Assembly (NCBI RefSeq): GCF_029760955.1
Contig: NZ_CP121682.1
Location: 434,001 to 498,000, forward strand
DNA length: 64,000 nucleotides
Source of the DNA: Streptomyces cathayae
Lineage (GTDB): Bacteria; Actinomycetota; Actinomycetes; Streptomycetales; Streptomycetaceae
Reading direction: 5' to 3'
The notes below the pieces were generated by a model. That model saw only the letters and a list, made by a program, of their open reading frames with translations, did no database searches and was not told the DNA's origin. A program made the position numbers and the translations under genes. Shown piece by piece: positions 26,346 through 35,985 of the stretch; within the stretch, counting starts at the first letter, position 1, and each line of letters starts with the position of its first letter.

Positions 26346-26693
26346 GTCAGCTCTCTTTGTCGGTCCGGGATCCGGAGAGTTTCGGAGCGGCATACAGGCC
26401 GGACGGTGCCGGATGCTGGCCCCTCCCGCTCAGAACTCTGTGCATGCGTTGCGGCACCTGTTTCCAGTCTGAGGGGGCCACATGCAATATGCCACTCGAT
26501 CCAGGCCCCGGCATGTGCCGAGCGTGCAATTTCCCGTTGACTACGGGCAAGAAATTGAACGGTGAAAGTCTCGATTGACGGGAAAAGTGCTTCACTCATC
26601 GGAATTCCGTGACCGCTTGCACGGCCTCGCGGAGATTGACAGGCTGTCACCCATTCGCCACTGCGCCTGAAATACATTGGGGTGAGGTGTCAG
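26346..26693. promoter_or_regulatory. divergent promoter region
   Basis: 348 bp between the Dyp peroxidase and the beta-propeller gene, lower in GC than the surroundings. A TTGACT at about 26532 and TTGACA at about 26635 are possible -35 elements, but I cannot place convincing -10 partners. No gene recognised. Confidence 0.35.
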
Positions 26694-27259
26694 ATGCCGC
26701 TGTTCACCGAAGGACTCGTCACAATACCGCTCGACAAGGAACCTGCACACGTGACCGTCACTCCGGACGGACGACGGGTTTATGTGACGGTGACGGAATT
26801 CAACCCGACCGGCCCGGGTCCGGGAGCGGTGTGTGTGATCGACACGGTTAGCCACACGGTCATCGCCGAGATTGCCGTGGGCCGCAATCCCGGAGGTGTG
26901 GCGGTTACCCCGGATGGGCGCCGGGCTTACGTCATCCACACGGCCGAGCCCGACGTCTCGATGGTCGACCTTTCCACCGAACACGCCACCGTCGTCTCCC
27001 TGACACGTGGCCTCACCACCGATGTGGCGATCACGCCGGACGGACGCCACGCCTATGTGACCCAACGGAATACCGTCGACAACGTCATCGTGCTCGACAC
27101 CGAGACCAATAAGGTCACCGAACTCCCCGTCACCTGGGGCGGCGAGGCCCACGCGATAGCGATAGCCCCAGACGGGACGCGCGCCTATGTGGTCGACGGT
27201 CGGTCGCGCGCGATCGTCATCATCCCAATCCCGCACTCCTGGCGACCGACGGACGACCT
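26694..27259 (+). pseudogene. YVTN-type beta-propeller protein, 3' truncated by an IS256 element
   Basis: GGTGAGGTG precedes ATG 26694. Four to five propeller repeats with the VTPDGRRVYVT signature are visible (VTPDGRRVYVTVTE, VTPDGRRAYVIHT, ITPDGRHAYVTQ, IAPDGTRAYVVDG), each about 42-45 residues. A complete YncE/YVTN propeller needs seven blades; this one stops after about 189 residues where the IS256 left end begins at 27260. No signal peptide. Probable scaffold or binding protein. Confidence 0.75.
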
Positions 27260-28637
27260 GGGTCTGTCAAACGAGCAATGTAACCAGGGTGGTTGGGGTT
27301 ACTGGCGGGCTGCGGAGAGTCGGCCGTCGAAGGTGATGTCGAAGGCGTTCAGGGCGGTCTTCCAGCGCATGGTCCAGCGGGCCTGGCCCTTGCCGGCGGG
27401 GTCCAGGCTCATGATGGCCATGTAGACGCACTTCAAGGCGGCGGTCTCGTTCGGGAAGTGCCCGCGTGCCTTGACCGCCCGCCGGATCCTGGCGTTCACG
27501 GACTCGATCGCGTTCGTGGTGCAGACGATGCGGCGGATCTCGGTGTCGAAGCGGAGGAACGGGGTGAACTCTTCCCGCGCGCTCTCCCAGAGCCGGACGA
27601 TCGCCGGGTACTTCTTGCCCCAGGTGTCGGCGAACTCGGCGAACCGCTCGAGTGCGGCCTCTTCGGTCGGCGCGGTGTAGACGGGCTTGAGGACACGAGC
27701 GATCTTGTCCCAGTCCTGGCGGGCGGTGGCGGAAGGAGTTCCGTAGCAGGTGGACCACACAGGTCTGCACGATCGTCCTGGGCCAGACGGTCTCGACCGC
27801 GTCGGGCAGACCCTTGAGACCGTCGCAGACGAGCATGAGGACGTCGTTCACGCCGCGGTTCTTGATCTCGGTGAGGATGTGCATCCAGTGCTTGGCACCC
27901 TCACCGCCGTCGCCGGCCCATAGGCCCAGGATGTCCCGTCGGCCCTCCGCGGTGACGGCGAGAGCCACGTGGATCGGCCGGTTGGCCACCGCACCGTCGC
28001 GGATCTTCACGTGGATCGCGTCGACAAAGACGACCGGGTAGACGACGTCGAGGGGCCGGTTCTGCCACTCGGCCATGTCGTCCATGACCGTGTCGGTGAT
28101 GGTGGAGATGGTCTGCTGGGAGACGTCGGCCCCGTAGACCTCGGCGAGGTGGGCCTGGACCTCGCCGGTCGTCAGGCCCTTCGCGGACAGGGAGATCACC
28201 ATCTCGTCGACGCCGGACAGGCGTTTCTGCCGCTTGCGCACGATCTTCGGCTCGAAGGTTCCGTCCCGGTCACGGGGCACGGATATCTCGACCGGTCCGA
28301 CCTCGGTGAGCACGGTCTTGCCGCGGGTGCCGTTGCGGGAGTTGCCGCCGTTCTTGCCCGCCGGGTCGTGCTTGTCATAGCCGAGGTGGCCGGTGATCCC
28401 GCCCTCGAGGGCGGACTCCAGCAACCGCTTGGTCAGCTGCTGCAACAGCCCGTCCTCGCCCGTCAGCTGCAGGCCCTCGGCCTGGGCCCGGCCCACCAGT
28501 TCGTCGATGAGCTGGTCGTCCACCGCCTTCGACGGCTGCGGCTCAGGCATCTCGACGGACTGGGCCTCGGACACGTTCTCACTGGTCATCGGTGCATCTT
28601 CCTTGATCAGGAGTTACACCGAACGTTTTACAGTCCC
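27260..28637 (-). mobile_element. IS256-family insertion sequence
   Basis: 1378 bp with imperfect terminal repeats (GGGTCTGTCAAACG at 27260; GGGACTGTAAAACG read inward from 28637). Contains one transposase gene on the minus strand. I see no clear target duplication: GGACGACCT on the left, GTCATCGGA on the right. Confidence 0.8.
27299..28589 (-). pseudogene. IS256 transposase, frameshifted
   Basis: A mutator-type transposase from ATG 28589. The N-terminal part is open and contains GNSRNGTRGKTVLTEVG and the first two acidic residues (VFVDAIHVKIRDG, VCDGLKGLPDAVE). Near 27725-27735 the frame breaks (after LLRNSFR) and resumes as ARQDWDKIARVLKPVYTAPT with the final Glu in TTNAIESVNARIR. Intact length would be about 425 residues. 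Confidence 0.8.
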
Positions 28638-28695
28638 GTCATCGGATCTCATTGGATCCGAGCCGCCGTCAGGCCCCGGAAAGACCGGGTTCATG

Positions 28696-29960
28696 GGGAC
28701 TGCTGCACGGATAGGTGACATCTGAACTGTCTTGCCCGTGGGGCGGCCTGAAAGGATGTTGCTGTGCCTGTCCCCTGTCCCGAAGAGTTCCGTGAAACGT
28801 CGTGCACGTGGCCCGCAACCGCGAGAAGGTCGCCCCCCTTGCGCAGATCGCGAAGGACTTCGGCGTCCATGAGATGACGCTGTCGAAGTAGCTGCGCCAG
28901 GCCGCCGTGGAGGATGGCGAGAAGCCCGGTGTCACCAGGTCCGAGTCGGCGGAGAACCGTGAGTCGAAGAGGCGGATCCGGCTGCTGGAGCAGGAGAACG
29001 AGGTCCTGCGCCGCGCGACGGCCTACCTGCCGCGGGCGAACCTGCCGGGAAAAGGCTCTACCCGCTCGTGAGGGAGCTCGCCGCCGACAAGATTCCGGTC
29101 GCGGTCGCGTGCCGGGTACGGGGGCTTGCTCGCCGGCCCTCCTACTGGTGGCTTCGCCGGCCGGTGACCGGGACCGAGATCACCGAGGCCCACCGGGCGA
29201 ACGCTCTGTTCGACGCCCACCGCGACGATCCCGAGTCGGCTGCCGGTTCCTCGCCGGGGAAGCCGAGACGGCGGGCGAGCGGAGGAGTGAACGGACCGCG
29301 TGGCGGATCTGCCGGGACAACGCCTGGTGGTCAGCGTTCGGGAAGAAGCGGTCGAAGCACGGCAGGCGGCCGGGCCGCCGGTGCACGACGGCCTTGTCCG
29401 GCGTGAGGTCACCGCGAACGCGGTGAACGAGCTGTGGCTGGCGGACATCACCGAACATGTCACCGGAGAGGGGACGTTGTACCTGCGTGCGGTCAAAGAC
29501 GCGTTCTCCGGCCGGATCGTCGGCTACTCCATCGGCAGTCGGATGCAGGCACGGCTCGCGGTGAACGCGCTGGACAATGCGGTCGCACGCCGTGGCGTGG
29601 TGGCCGGTTGTGTCGTCCGTTCCGACCGCGGGTCGCAGGTCAGGTCGAGGGAGTTCGTCCATGCCCTGAACCGTCACGGCCTGGTCGGGTCCGTGGGAAG
29701 GGTCGGCGTCGCCGGTGACACCGCGGCCATGGAGTCCTTCTTCGCGTTCCTGCGGAGCTACGTCCTCGACCGCCGTACCTGGGCCACCCGCGAAGCTCTC
29801 CGCACCGCGATCGTGATGTGGATCGAACGGACCTGCCACCGGCGCCGCCGGCGACTACGGCTGGGCCGATTGCCCCCCAATCGAATTCGAGACCACCATG
29901 AAATCCGCCGCAGCCCTTGCGGCATGAAACCCAACCGTCACCTATCCGTGCAGCAGTCCC
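28696..29960 (+). mobile_element. IS3-family element with perfect terminal repeats
   Basis: Bounded by a perfect 24-bp inverted repeat (28696-28719 and 29937-29960) beginning GGGACTGCTGCACGG. 1265 bp, the usual IS3 length. A different subgroup from the copies at 9961 and 22420. The genes are decayed. Confidence 0.85.
28764..29927 (+). pseudogene. IS3 transposase (orfA + orfB), multiply broken
   Basis: GTG 28764 begins PVPCPEEFRE. A frameshift follows, then REKVAPLAQIAKDFGVHEMT with TAG replacing the Trp of LSK-W-LRQ. OrfB is spread over two or three frames: LYPLVRELAADKIPVAVACR, FLAGEAETAGERRSERTAWR, then ELWLADITEHVTGEG (first Asp), VRSDRGSQV (second Asp) and AAMESFFAFL (Glu). It ends PIEFETTMKSAAALAA at 29927. 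Non-functional. Confidence 0.8.
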
Positions 29961-30178
29961 GACCGTAGTGACCCGCCAAACTCATCGACCGCCCCCTGCG
30001 GGACCAGAAAGACATGGCCTGGCACGAAGTCACCCGAGCTGAACTCGACCTACGGCTCTCCGGAGTCGCGAGTCGTTGCGGGCTCTGCGAGACTTGCAAC
30101 AAGTTAATCACAGAGAGCGACCATCTCGGACGGGCGCCTGTTCAGCGTGCAACCATTTCGGTGAAAGAGTGAGGTCAC

Positions 30179-31867
30179 ATGTGCAGCGCGCCTGTGTTTG
30201 ACGTCATCATTGTCGGCTCCGGGGCTGCCGGCGGAATGGCTGCACATGAGCTTTCGGCGGCGGGCCTTCGCATCCTCATGCTGGAAGCTGGCCGAGACTA
30301 CGATCCCGCCACCGAGACACCGATGTTCAATACGCCGGAAGCCGCCCCGCTGCGGGCAGCGTCGACTATGGACAAACCGCAAGGCTTCTACGACGCCACC
30401 ATCGACGGAGGTACCGAACTCGCTGGTGAGCCGTACACTCAGGCCGACCCCACACAGCCGTTCAGCTGGTGGCGACCGCGGATGTTGGGCGGGCGGACCA
30501 GTCACTGGGGAAGAGTAGCACTGCGCTTCGGACCGTATGACTTCAAACCGAAGACCCGTGACGGGCTGGGTTTTGACTGGCCGATCGAATATACCGATCT
30601 GGCCCCATGGTACGACAAGGTCGAAAGCCTCATTGGCGTCACGGGCTCTCCCCACGGGATCGAGAACGCCCCGGACTCACCGCCCGGCATCCAGCTTCCT
30701 CCGCCACCTCCACGCGCCCACGAGATCGTTCTTACCCGGGCATTCGAGCACATGGGCATGAAAGTGGCAGCCATTCGGGCGGCCATTCTCACGCGCCCAT
30801 TGAACGGCCGTGCGGCATGCCTGTACGCCACGGCGTGCACGCGAGGCTGCGGAAGTCGCTCCAACTTCCAGAGCAACACCGTTCTCATTCCTCCCGCTCG
30901 GGCGACCGGAAATCTCACTGTCGTGTGCAACGCCATGGTGTCGCGGGTTGACATCGACGCAACTGGACGGGCGACTGGGGTCACTTACAACGATCGCGAT
31001 ACCGGGTCCGAGTTCTCGGTCACGGGGAGGGCAGTGGTACTCGCGGCCGGAACCTGCTCGTCGGTCCGCATTCTGCTCAACTCAAGAAGTGATGCATTCC
31101 CCAACGGCATCGGAAACAGTCACGGGCTGGTCGGCAAGTATCTGATGGATTCGGTCGAATTTTCGCGTTCGTCACAGATTCCATTGCTCGAGAAGCTGCC
31201 GGCGTTGAACGATGACGGCATCTTCACGCCGCATGTCTACGTGCCCTGGTGGCTCCTGCGGGAGCAGGCCGCCGGGAAGCTCCGTTTCCCACGCGGTTAC
31301 CACATCGAGCCGCGAGGAGGCCGCAGGATGCCGACGACGGGCGTTGGCGGCCTCGTCGCCGCCAGTGCGGCGAGCTACGGAGACACGCTACGCACGGAGG
31401 TACGACGGAAATTCGGCACGACCGTCACCCTCATCGGTGAAGGCGAGATGATCCCGAACGAGGACTGCTTCTGCGAACCCGATCCCACAACGAAGGACAG
31501 GTGGGGTGTTCCGGTTCTGCGTTTCCATTGGAAGTGGGGAGATTCAGAGGTCCAGCAAGTCAAGCACATGCAAGAGACCTTCAACGAGGTGTTCCGCCTG
31601 CTCGGGGGCGCGCCAGACAACACTTCGTTCGCGATGCCTCAGGGGGGCGGAGCAAGTCATGAGGTCGGTGGGGCACGAATGGGAAACTCGCCGCAGAACT
31701 CCGTGATCGACTCCTACAACCGGTGCTGGGACGTAAGGAACCTGTTCGTACTCGACGGCGCCGCCTTCGTATCGAGCCCGGACAAGAACCCAACACTCAC
31801 GATCCTGGCGCTGGCAGCGCGAAGTTCTGCCCGGATCGCCGAACTGCTGAAGAACGGGGGACTCTGA
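30179..31867 (+). CDS. GMC-family oxidoreductase
   Basis: A 562-residue flavoprotein. The N-terminal FAD-binding motif is VIIVGSGAAGGMAA (residues 9-22) with the E-A-G-R acidic strand end, then GGRTSHWGR, and a C-terminal GMC_C region (SHEVGGARMGNSPQ, VLDGAAFVSSPDKNPTLTI). This layout is that of the membrane-type glucose/gluconate or fructose dehydrogenase large subunits and actinobacterial sugar oxidoreductases. The next gene encodes a gluconate-dehydrogenase subunit 3-like protein, so the two probably form a complex. GTGAGG precedes the ATG. Codon use in this operon looks less GC-biased than in neighbours, which suggests acquisition. Confidence 0.88.
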   Translation: MCSAPVFDVIIVGSGAAGGMAAHELSAAGLRILMLEAGRDYDPATETPMFNTPEAAPLRAASTMDKPQGFYDATIDGGTELAGEPYTQADPTQPFSWWRPRMLGGRTSHWGRVALRFGPYDFKPKTRDGLGFDWPIEYTDLAPWYDKVESLIGVTGSPHGIENAPDSPPGIQLPPPPPRAHEIVLTRAFEHMGMKVAAIRAAILTRPLNGRAACLYATACTRGCGSRSNFQSNTVLIPPARATGNLTVVCNAMVSRVDIDATGRATGVTYNDRDTGSEFSVTGRAVVLAAGTCSSVRILLNSRSDAFPNGIGNSHGLVGKYLMDSVEFSRSSQIPLLEKLPALNDDGIFTPHVYVPWWLLREQAAGKLRFPRGYHIEPRGGRRMPTTGVGGLVAASAASYGDTLRTEVRRKFGTTVTLIGEGEMIPNEDCFCEPDPTTKDRWGVPVLRFHWKWGDSEVQQVKHMQETFNEVFRLLGGAPDNTSFAMPQGGGASHEVGGARMGNSPQNSVIDSYNRCWDVRNLFVLDGAAFVSSPDKNPTLTILALAARSSARIAELLKNGGL

Positions 31868-31935
31868 TTGCATCTGCCTGCCACACCCCGAAGAAAGCGA
31901 GTGGACGAGGGGTGAACCCGTAACGAGGGGAACAG

Positions 31936-32484
31936 ATGGATCACAACGAAGCGTCCGGTTCCAGCACTGCAACGCAGGGCTACGGCACCGACCCCAATCT
32001 CGTGACACCGGACACGCCTTGGCCTCGCACGCTCTCCGAGCGCCAGCGGAAGCTCATCGTGGCCCTTGGCGACATCATCCTACCGGGCACCGACGAGTAC
32101 CCGGCGCCGAGTGCCGTGGGCATTGCCGACTTCTTCGACGACTGGGTGAGCGCTCCGTACCGTACCCAGCAGAAGGACGCGACCGTCATCACCACCGGCC
32201 TCGCCATGGTAGACGAGGCCTCGCACCAGCAGTTCGGAATCGGATTCGCCGAACTGGACGGCTCCCGGCGGCGCATGATCGTAGACCAGATCGCGTCAAC
32301 GACCGCAACGGACAGAAGCTTCTTCGTCCGGTTCCGATCTCTGCTGCTGAGCGGCTACTTCACGACCGACATCGGTTTCAAGGCGATCGGGTATGTCGGA
32401 AACGTGCCGCTGGTCGAATTTCCCGGCGTACCACCCGAGGTGCAGCGCATCATCGACGACGAACTCAGGAAGCTGGGGCTGTAG
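31936..32484 (+). CDS. gluconate 2-dehydrogenase subunit 3-like protein
   Basis: A 182-residue protein matching the gluconate 2-dehydrogenase subunit 3 (gamma) pattern: LSERQRKLIVALGDIILPGT, a conserved SAVGIADFFDDWV, LDGSRRRMIVDQIA, and FFVRFRSLLLSGYFTTDIG. In characterised dehydrogenases this subunit stabilises the GMC flavoprotein and often carries the Tat signal; here I see no twin-arginine signal, so the complex may be cytoplasmic. GAGGGG lies before the ATG, 68 bp after the GMC stop. It ends two bases before the next possible start. Confidence 0.85.
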   Translation: MDHNEASGSSTATQGYGTDPNLVTPDTPWPRTLSERQRKLIVALGDIILPGTDEYPAPSAVGIADFFDDWVSAPYRTQQKDATVITTGLAMVDEASHQQFGIGFAELDGSRRRMIVDQIASTTATDRSFFVRFRSLLLSGYFTTDIGFKAIGYVGNVPLVEFPGVPPEVQRIIDDELRKLGL

Positions 32485-32485
32485 C

Positions 32486-33448
32486 GTGAATCCCGTAACC
32501 GCGGGTACCCCGCGCATGAAGACGATCAAAGAGTATGTCGAAGCACGAGATCTGTCTCTGGATGACCTCAAAGGCGCCCTGCAGCTTGCGATGCGCCTAG
32601 AATTCTCCACGATCCCGCCCTACCTGTGTGCACAATGGTCGGTCAAGCGCGATCCGGATCGCGTCGAAGGCGTGCTGCATGCGGTCGTCAGCCAGGAGAT
32701 GGGTCACTTCGCGCTGGCAGGAAACCTACTGGCCGCAATCGGCGGTCGGCCGTCGATCGGGCACGCAGACTTCGTGCTGAACTACCCGGTCGCGGAGCTA
32801 CCCGGCGGCATTCCACAGGAGCTTCCGATCGATCTCAAGCCCTTGCGGAAGGAGCAGCTCGCCGTCTTCATGCAGATCGAGACTCCCGAATTCCCACCGG
32901 TCGCGTTCCGAACGGCGCGGGCTCCTGCCACGATCGGCGCCTTCTACGACACGATTATCACAACCTTCCAGACGCTCAACCCCGAGATCGATCCGGACGC
33001 GCATGCCGTAGAGCTGCCCTTCTCGCATCGGATTGAAACCGTCGCCGACGCGATCGAGACGATCGATCGCATCAAGAGCGAGGGAGAGGGTGCGCAAGAT
33101 TCTCCCGACCAGCCGTCAGGGGAGGAGCGGGCCAGCTTCGCACACTACTACCTTTTCAAGGAGCTCTGGCTCCAGAAGCGACTGGTGAAGGCCGGCGAGA
33201 AATGGAGTTTCAGCGGAGCTTCCATCGACTTGCCGGACGTCTATGACTTTCAGCCTTCCCAAGCCGAACCGAACCCCTCGGCCGATTTCAACCGCACATT
33301 CTCGCAGTTGCTGATCGATCTGGAGTCCTGCTGGACGGCCGGCGCATCGCCGAACGTGGCGGCGATGTTCCAGCTTCAAATCCTCGGGCGGGACCTGATC
33401 AAACGTGGGATCCGCCCGGAGTTCAGGTGGGATGACGGAACCTCCTGA
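32486..33448 (+). CDS. ferritin-like protein of the VioB/iminophenyl-pyruvate dimer synthase type
   Basis: About 320 residues. The N-terminal half has the ferritin-like helices of PF12902: LQLAMRLEFSTIPPYLCAQW and VVSQEMGHFALAGNLLAAIG, with the metal-binding Glu and E-x-x-H residues. This domain occurs in VioB/RebD/StaD, which couple amino-acid-derived imines, and in many uncharacterised proteins. Substrate here is unknown. GTG 32486 keeps near-overlap with the upstream stop; ATG 32516 is the alternative and gives the more usual family N-terminus (MKTIKEYVEARDL). It completes a three-gene operon with the GMC and subunit 3 genes. Confidence 0.8.
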   Translation: MNPVTAGTPRMKTIKEYVEARDLSLDDLKGALQLAMRLEFSTIPPYLCAQWSVKRDPDRVEGVLHAVVSQEMGHFALAGNLLAAIGGRPSIGHADFVLNYPVAELPGGIPQELPIDLKPLRKEQLAVFMQIETPEFPPVAFRTARAPATIGAFYDTIITTFQTLNPEIDPDAHAVELPFSHRIETVADAIETIDRIKSEGEGAQDSPDQPSGEERASFAHYYLFKELWLQKRLVKAGEKWSFSGASIDLPDVYDFQPSQAEPNPSADFNRTFSQLLIDLESCWTAGASPNVAAMFQLQILGRDLIKRGIRPEFRWDDGTS

Positions 33449-33457
33449 GTGCGTTGT

Positions 33458-33485
33458 GGCCAACCGAGCGGCGTTCGAGTTGGCC
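33458..33485 (+). terminator. hairpin after the GMC operon
   Basis: GGCCAAC and GTTGGCC pair perfectly across a 14-base loop, nine bases after the last stop. Confidence 0.5.
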
Positions 33486-33554
33486 GTCGGGGTGATGGTT
33501 CGGACATAGGTGCCGCCTGCGGGACAGGCATGAAAGAACGGGCCTCTCGGTAGA

Positions 33555-34465
33555 GACGCGGGTGATGAAGACCGATCTCGCCGGGAGGCCCGTTGCTGCG
33601 CCAGTCCACCATCGCCTAGCTCACCCCAGCGATATGACGGCCGCGGAGTGGGCCGAGGTGAGGGCGGCGATGCCGGTGCCGGCATGGATGGAGGGCCGGG
33701 GCGGCCGTCCGAAAGCCTACTGTCATCGGAAATGGTTGATGCGGTGCGCTACCTGGTCGACAATGGCGTCAAGTGGGTCGCGTTGCCCGCGGATTATCCC
33801 TGGTGGCGGGCGGTCCACGACTCCTTCCGCCGCTGGCGCGCCTACGGCTACGTCCGGGAACTGTACGAACGCCTGCGCCACGGTGCCCGGCTGCGGCGTG
33901 AGCGGAAGGCCGAGCCCAGTGCCGGGATCATCGATTCGCAGTCGGCGGACGCCTCGGAGACCATGGGCGAGGCCACACGCGGTTTCGATGGCGGCAAGCT
34001 GCGCGACGGGCTCAAGCGGCCCATGCTCACTGACAGCCTGGGCCTGCTGCTGGAAGTGAGCGTCACCCCGGCTGACGGGCACGACTCCAAGGCCGCCCCG
34101 GACCTGATGGGCATGTTCATGGCCGCGCCGGGCCGGCTGCTGAAGCTGGTGTGGGTGGCCAGCGCCTACCAAGGCCCGGCGCCGGCCGAGGCGTTCGCCC
34201 TCCACGGCGTGCAAGTCGAGGTGGTGCGAGACGCCCCGACGGGCAGCGCGGCTTCACCGTATTGGCCCGCCGGTGGGTGGTCGAGCGCACGCTGAGCTGG
34301 TTGTCGCGCTCACGCCGCCTCAACCGTGATCACGAACGCCGCCCGGACCATCACGAGCAGATGGTGTGGTGGGCCGCCTCGATCAGGCTGACCCGGAATC
34401 TGGCCGGGGATGCTCCGCGCTGGCCGGAGAAGCGGGCCCACCGGTTGTCCCCGGCGCAGGCCTGA
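33555..34465 (+). pseudogene. IS5-type transposase, frameshifted
   Basis: Successive frames give the N-terminal block (HPSDMTAAEWAEVRAAMPVP), the middle (MVDAVRYLVDNGVKWVALPA, AGIIDSQSADASE with the first Asp) and the end ([15 protein letters not shown] with the Glu). The second catalytic Asp should lie in WADGAYQG, but the sequence is WVASAYQG. At least two frameshifts plus this substitution make it dead. Terminal repeats not resolved. Confidence 0.75.
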
Positions 34466-34892
34466 ACAGCCCGCCGCTCTCGCGCACCAGCCGGCTGCGC
34501 GCCTGGAGCCTGTAGGAGCGGTGGCGCACTTTCTCCCCCTCGTTCTTCTCCTGCGGCCGCCCCAGGTGCCGTGCCAACTCCGCACCGGTCACCGGCCGGG
34601 GCGCATCGGCCACGACACGGAACACCTCGCGGTACACACCATCAAGAGTCTCCTGGCCCAAGACCGGCTGCCACCGCGGCGGACGCTCGTCGAACCCGCC
34701 GGCATCGGCACCACTCGCGCTCTCCTCTGCCAGGGCCTGCACAAGCTCCTCGCGGGCCACCCGGGCACGCTCGGTCCGCTCCTGCGCGCCCGCAACCTCC
34801 ATCTGCGCCTGACGCAGGACCTCCCGCCACGGGTTCAGTTCTTCCTGCGTCCGCGCCTCACGCTGCTCGAGCAGACCGATCACCGACGGCAT
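34383..34892 (-). CDS. coiled-coil / winged-helix protein
   Basis: A 169-residue frame from ATG 34892 opening [19 protein letters not shown], the same opening as the fragment at 5750-6155. A coiled coil to about residue 55 is followed by an acidic linker and a winged-helix-like domain ([40 protein letters not shown]) ending [10 protein letters not shown]. The last ~27 codons overlap the 3' end of the IS5 remnant on the other strand, so the true C-terminus may have been replaced. Probably DNA-binding; partner and target unknown. Confidence 0.5.
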   Translation of the reverse strand: MPSVIGLLEQREARTQEELNPWREVLRQAQMEVAGAQERTERARVAREELVQALAEESASGADAGGFDERPPRWQPVLGQETLDGVYREVFRVVADAPRPVTGAELARHLGRPQEKNEGEKVRHRSYRLQARSRLVRESGGLFRPAPGTTGGPASPASAEHPRPDSGSA

Positions 34893-34969
34893 CGCACCCT
34901 CCAGGGTCGACAACAACCGTCCGCTGCCTGCCCCCCACGATCCCGCGCTCATGCCCGGGACACGAAGAA

Positions 34970-35087
34970 ACCCCTGCTCACCGAGCAGGAGTTCCGTTTG
35001 CCACAACGCACTGAGACCAGCCTCCAACCGCCGCCTTCTCAGCTCCTCGCCGAATACGGTGGGCGGCCGCGGCACGGAAACCTCCAT
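34970..35087 (-). pseudogene. N-terminal stub of an XRE-type regulator
   Basis: MEVSVPRPPTVFGEELRRRR LEAGLS is the usual start of a Streptomyces helix-turn-helix (XRE) protein. The recognition helix does not follow; unrelated sequence takes over after about 30 codons. Confidence 0.35.
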
Positions 35088-35194
35088 AACCATCCATCCA
35101 GATGAACGGGGTTGCCGCACGAAAGACTGCGACAACCCCGGCCGGCCGGACAAGACGAGCAGTACTGTTTCCCGTTTCCTCCCCACGGATCGCC

Positions 35195-35300
35195 GCTCTG
35201 CTGCACCGGCTGCCGCGGGATGTGGCGCAGGCTGCGGCTGCCGGTGCGGCCGGACGCGGAGACGGCCAGCAGCTGCGGGGGCGGTCGTTCGCGAACGCTT
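35195..35300 (+). mobile_element. fragment of an integrase-type transposase N-terminus
   Basis: IAALLHRLPRD followed, after a frameshift, by MWRRLRLPVRPD corresponds to the LLHRLPRDVLRRLRLLVRPD block of the transposase family whose N-termini also occur at 44211-44564 and 61066-61245. Confidence 0.4.
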
Positions 35301-35506
35301 TCCGCTTCTCCTGCATCCACGCATTCGCCCCGGACCGCCAGGCGTTCGCCAGCGGCACACGTGGTCGACATCTGCGGCCTCACCGCCGGGAGCGGCTACG
35401 GAGGCGGCGAGCGACGCCGCAGCCTTGGACGACGCCTGGGCCGAGCAGATCATCGTTGCGCGTTGGTGGGGCGGTGACGCTGCCGTCCCGGCGCCGCGGC
35501 GCGGCA

Positions 35507-35985
35507 TCAGGACCGCATCCAGGTGGCGAAGGCATCGATGAGACCGGTGTAGAACTGCTCGCCTGGCACAGATCCGGGGTTCTTGCTGGCGTCGTAGAAG
35601 GCGACGTTGGTGAAGGTGGCTGACGCGGAGGCGTTGAGGTTCTTGTGGAAGGCGAGCTTGCCGCGGCCGAACCCGACGAAAAGCCAGAACACTCCGAGGG
35701 AAGCGGTGTTCTGCAGGAGGGAGGAGCGGACTTCGGCTTTGTCCCAGGGCTCGTCGGCGACGTTGCCCCAGCCCCAGTCGACCTGAGTGTGCAGCTGCCC
35801 GATGCGGCCGCGGTAGTTGTCCAGCCGGATCTCTTCCAGGAACGGCTCGTTGCCGCTGGAGAAGACCAGAGGCACGGTGCCGTCATCATCAAGGTTGGCC
35901 GACAGGGCCAGGACCCTCTCGGCGAAGGCTGGACCGCGAAAGACTCGTACAGCTCCTCCATGTGCCAGTCATGGTCCAGTACAGG
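35507..35985 (-). pseudogene. vWA (TerF-like) protein, frameshifted with internal deletion
   Basis: Starting from VLDHDWHMEELYES near 35985, the frame breaks and continues as VLALSANLDDDGTVPLVFSS, EIRLDNYRGRIGQLHTQVDW, then GNVAD|EPWDKAEVRSSLLQN and TASLGVFWLFVGFGRGKLAF. This is the vWA domain of actinobacterial TerF-type proteins of the tellurite/stress cluster. Between GNVAD and EPWDK about 40 residues expected in family members (the segment before TDGEPW) appear to be missing in frame. Ter proteins are tied to chemical stress and phage defence. This copy is dead. Confidence 0.5.

Noticed and set aside
27260..29960. A composite transposon made of the IS256 and IS3 elements
   Set aside because: The two are adjacent, belong to different families and enclose only 58 bp, so they are independent insertions.
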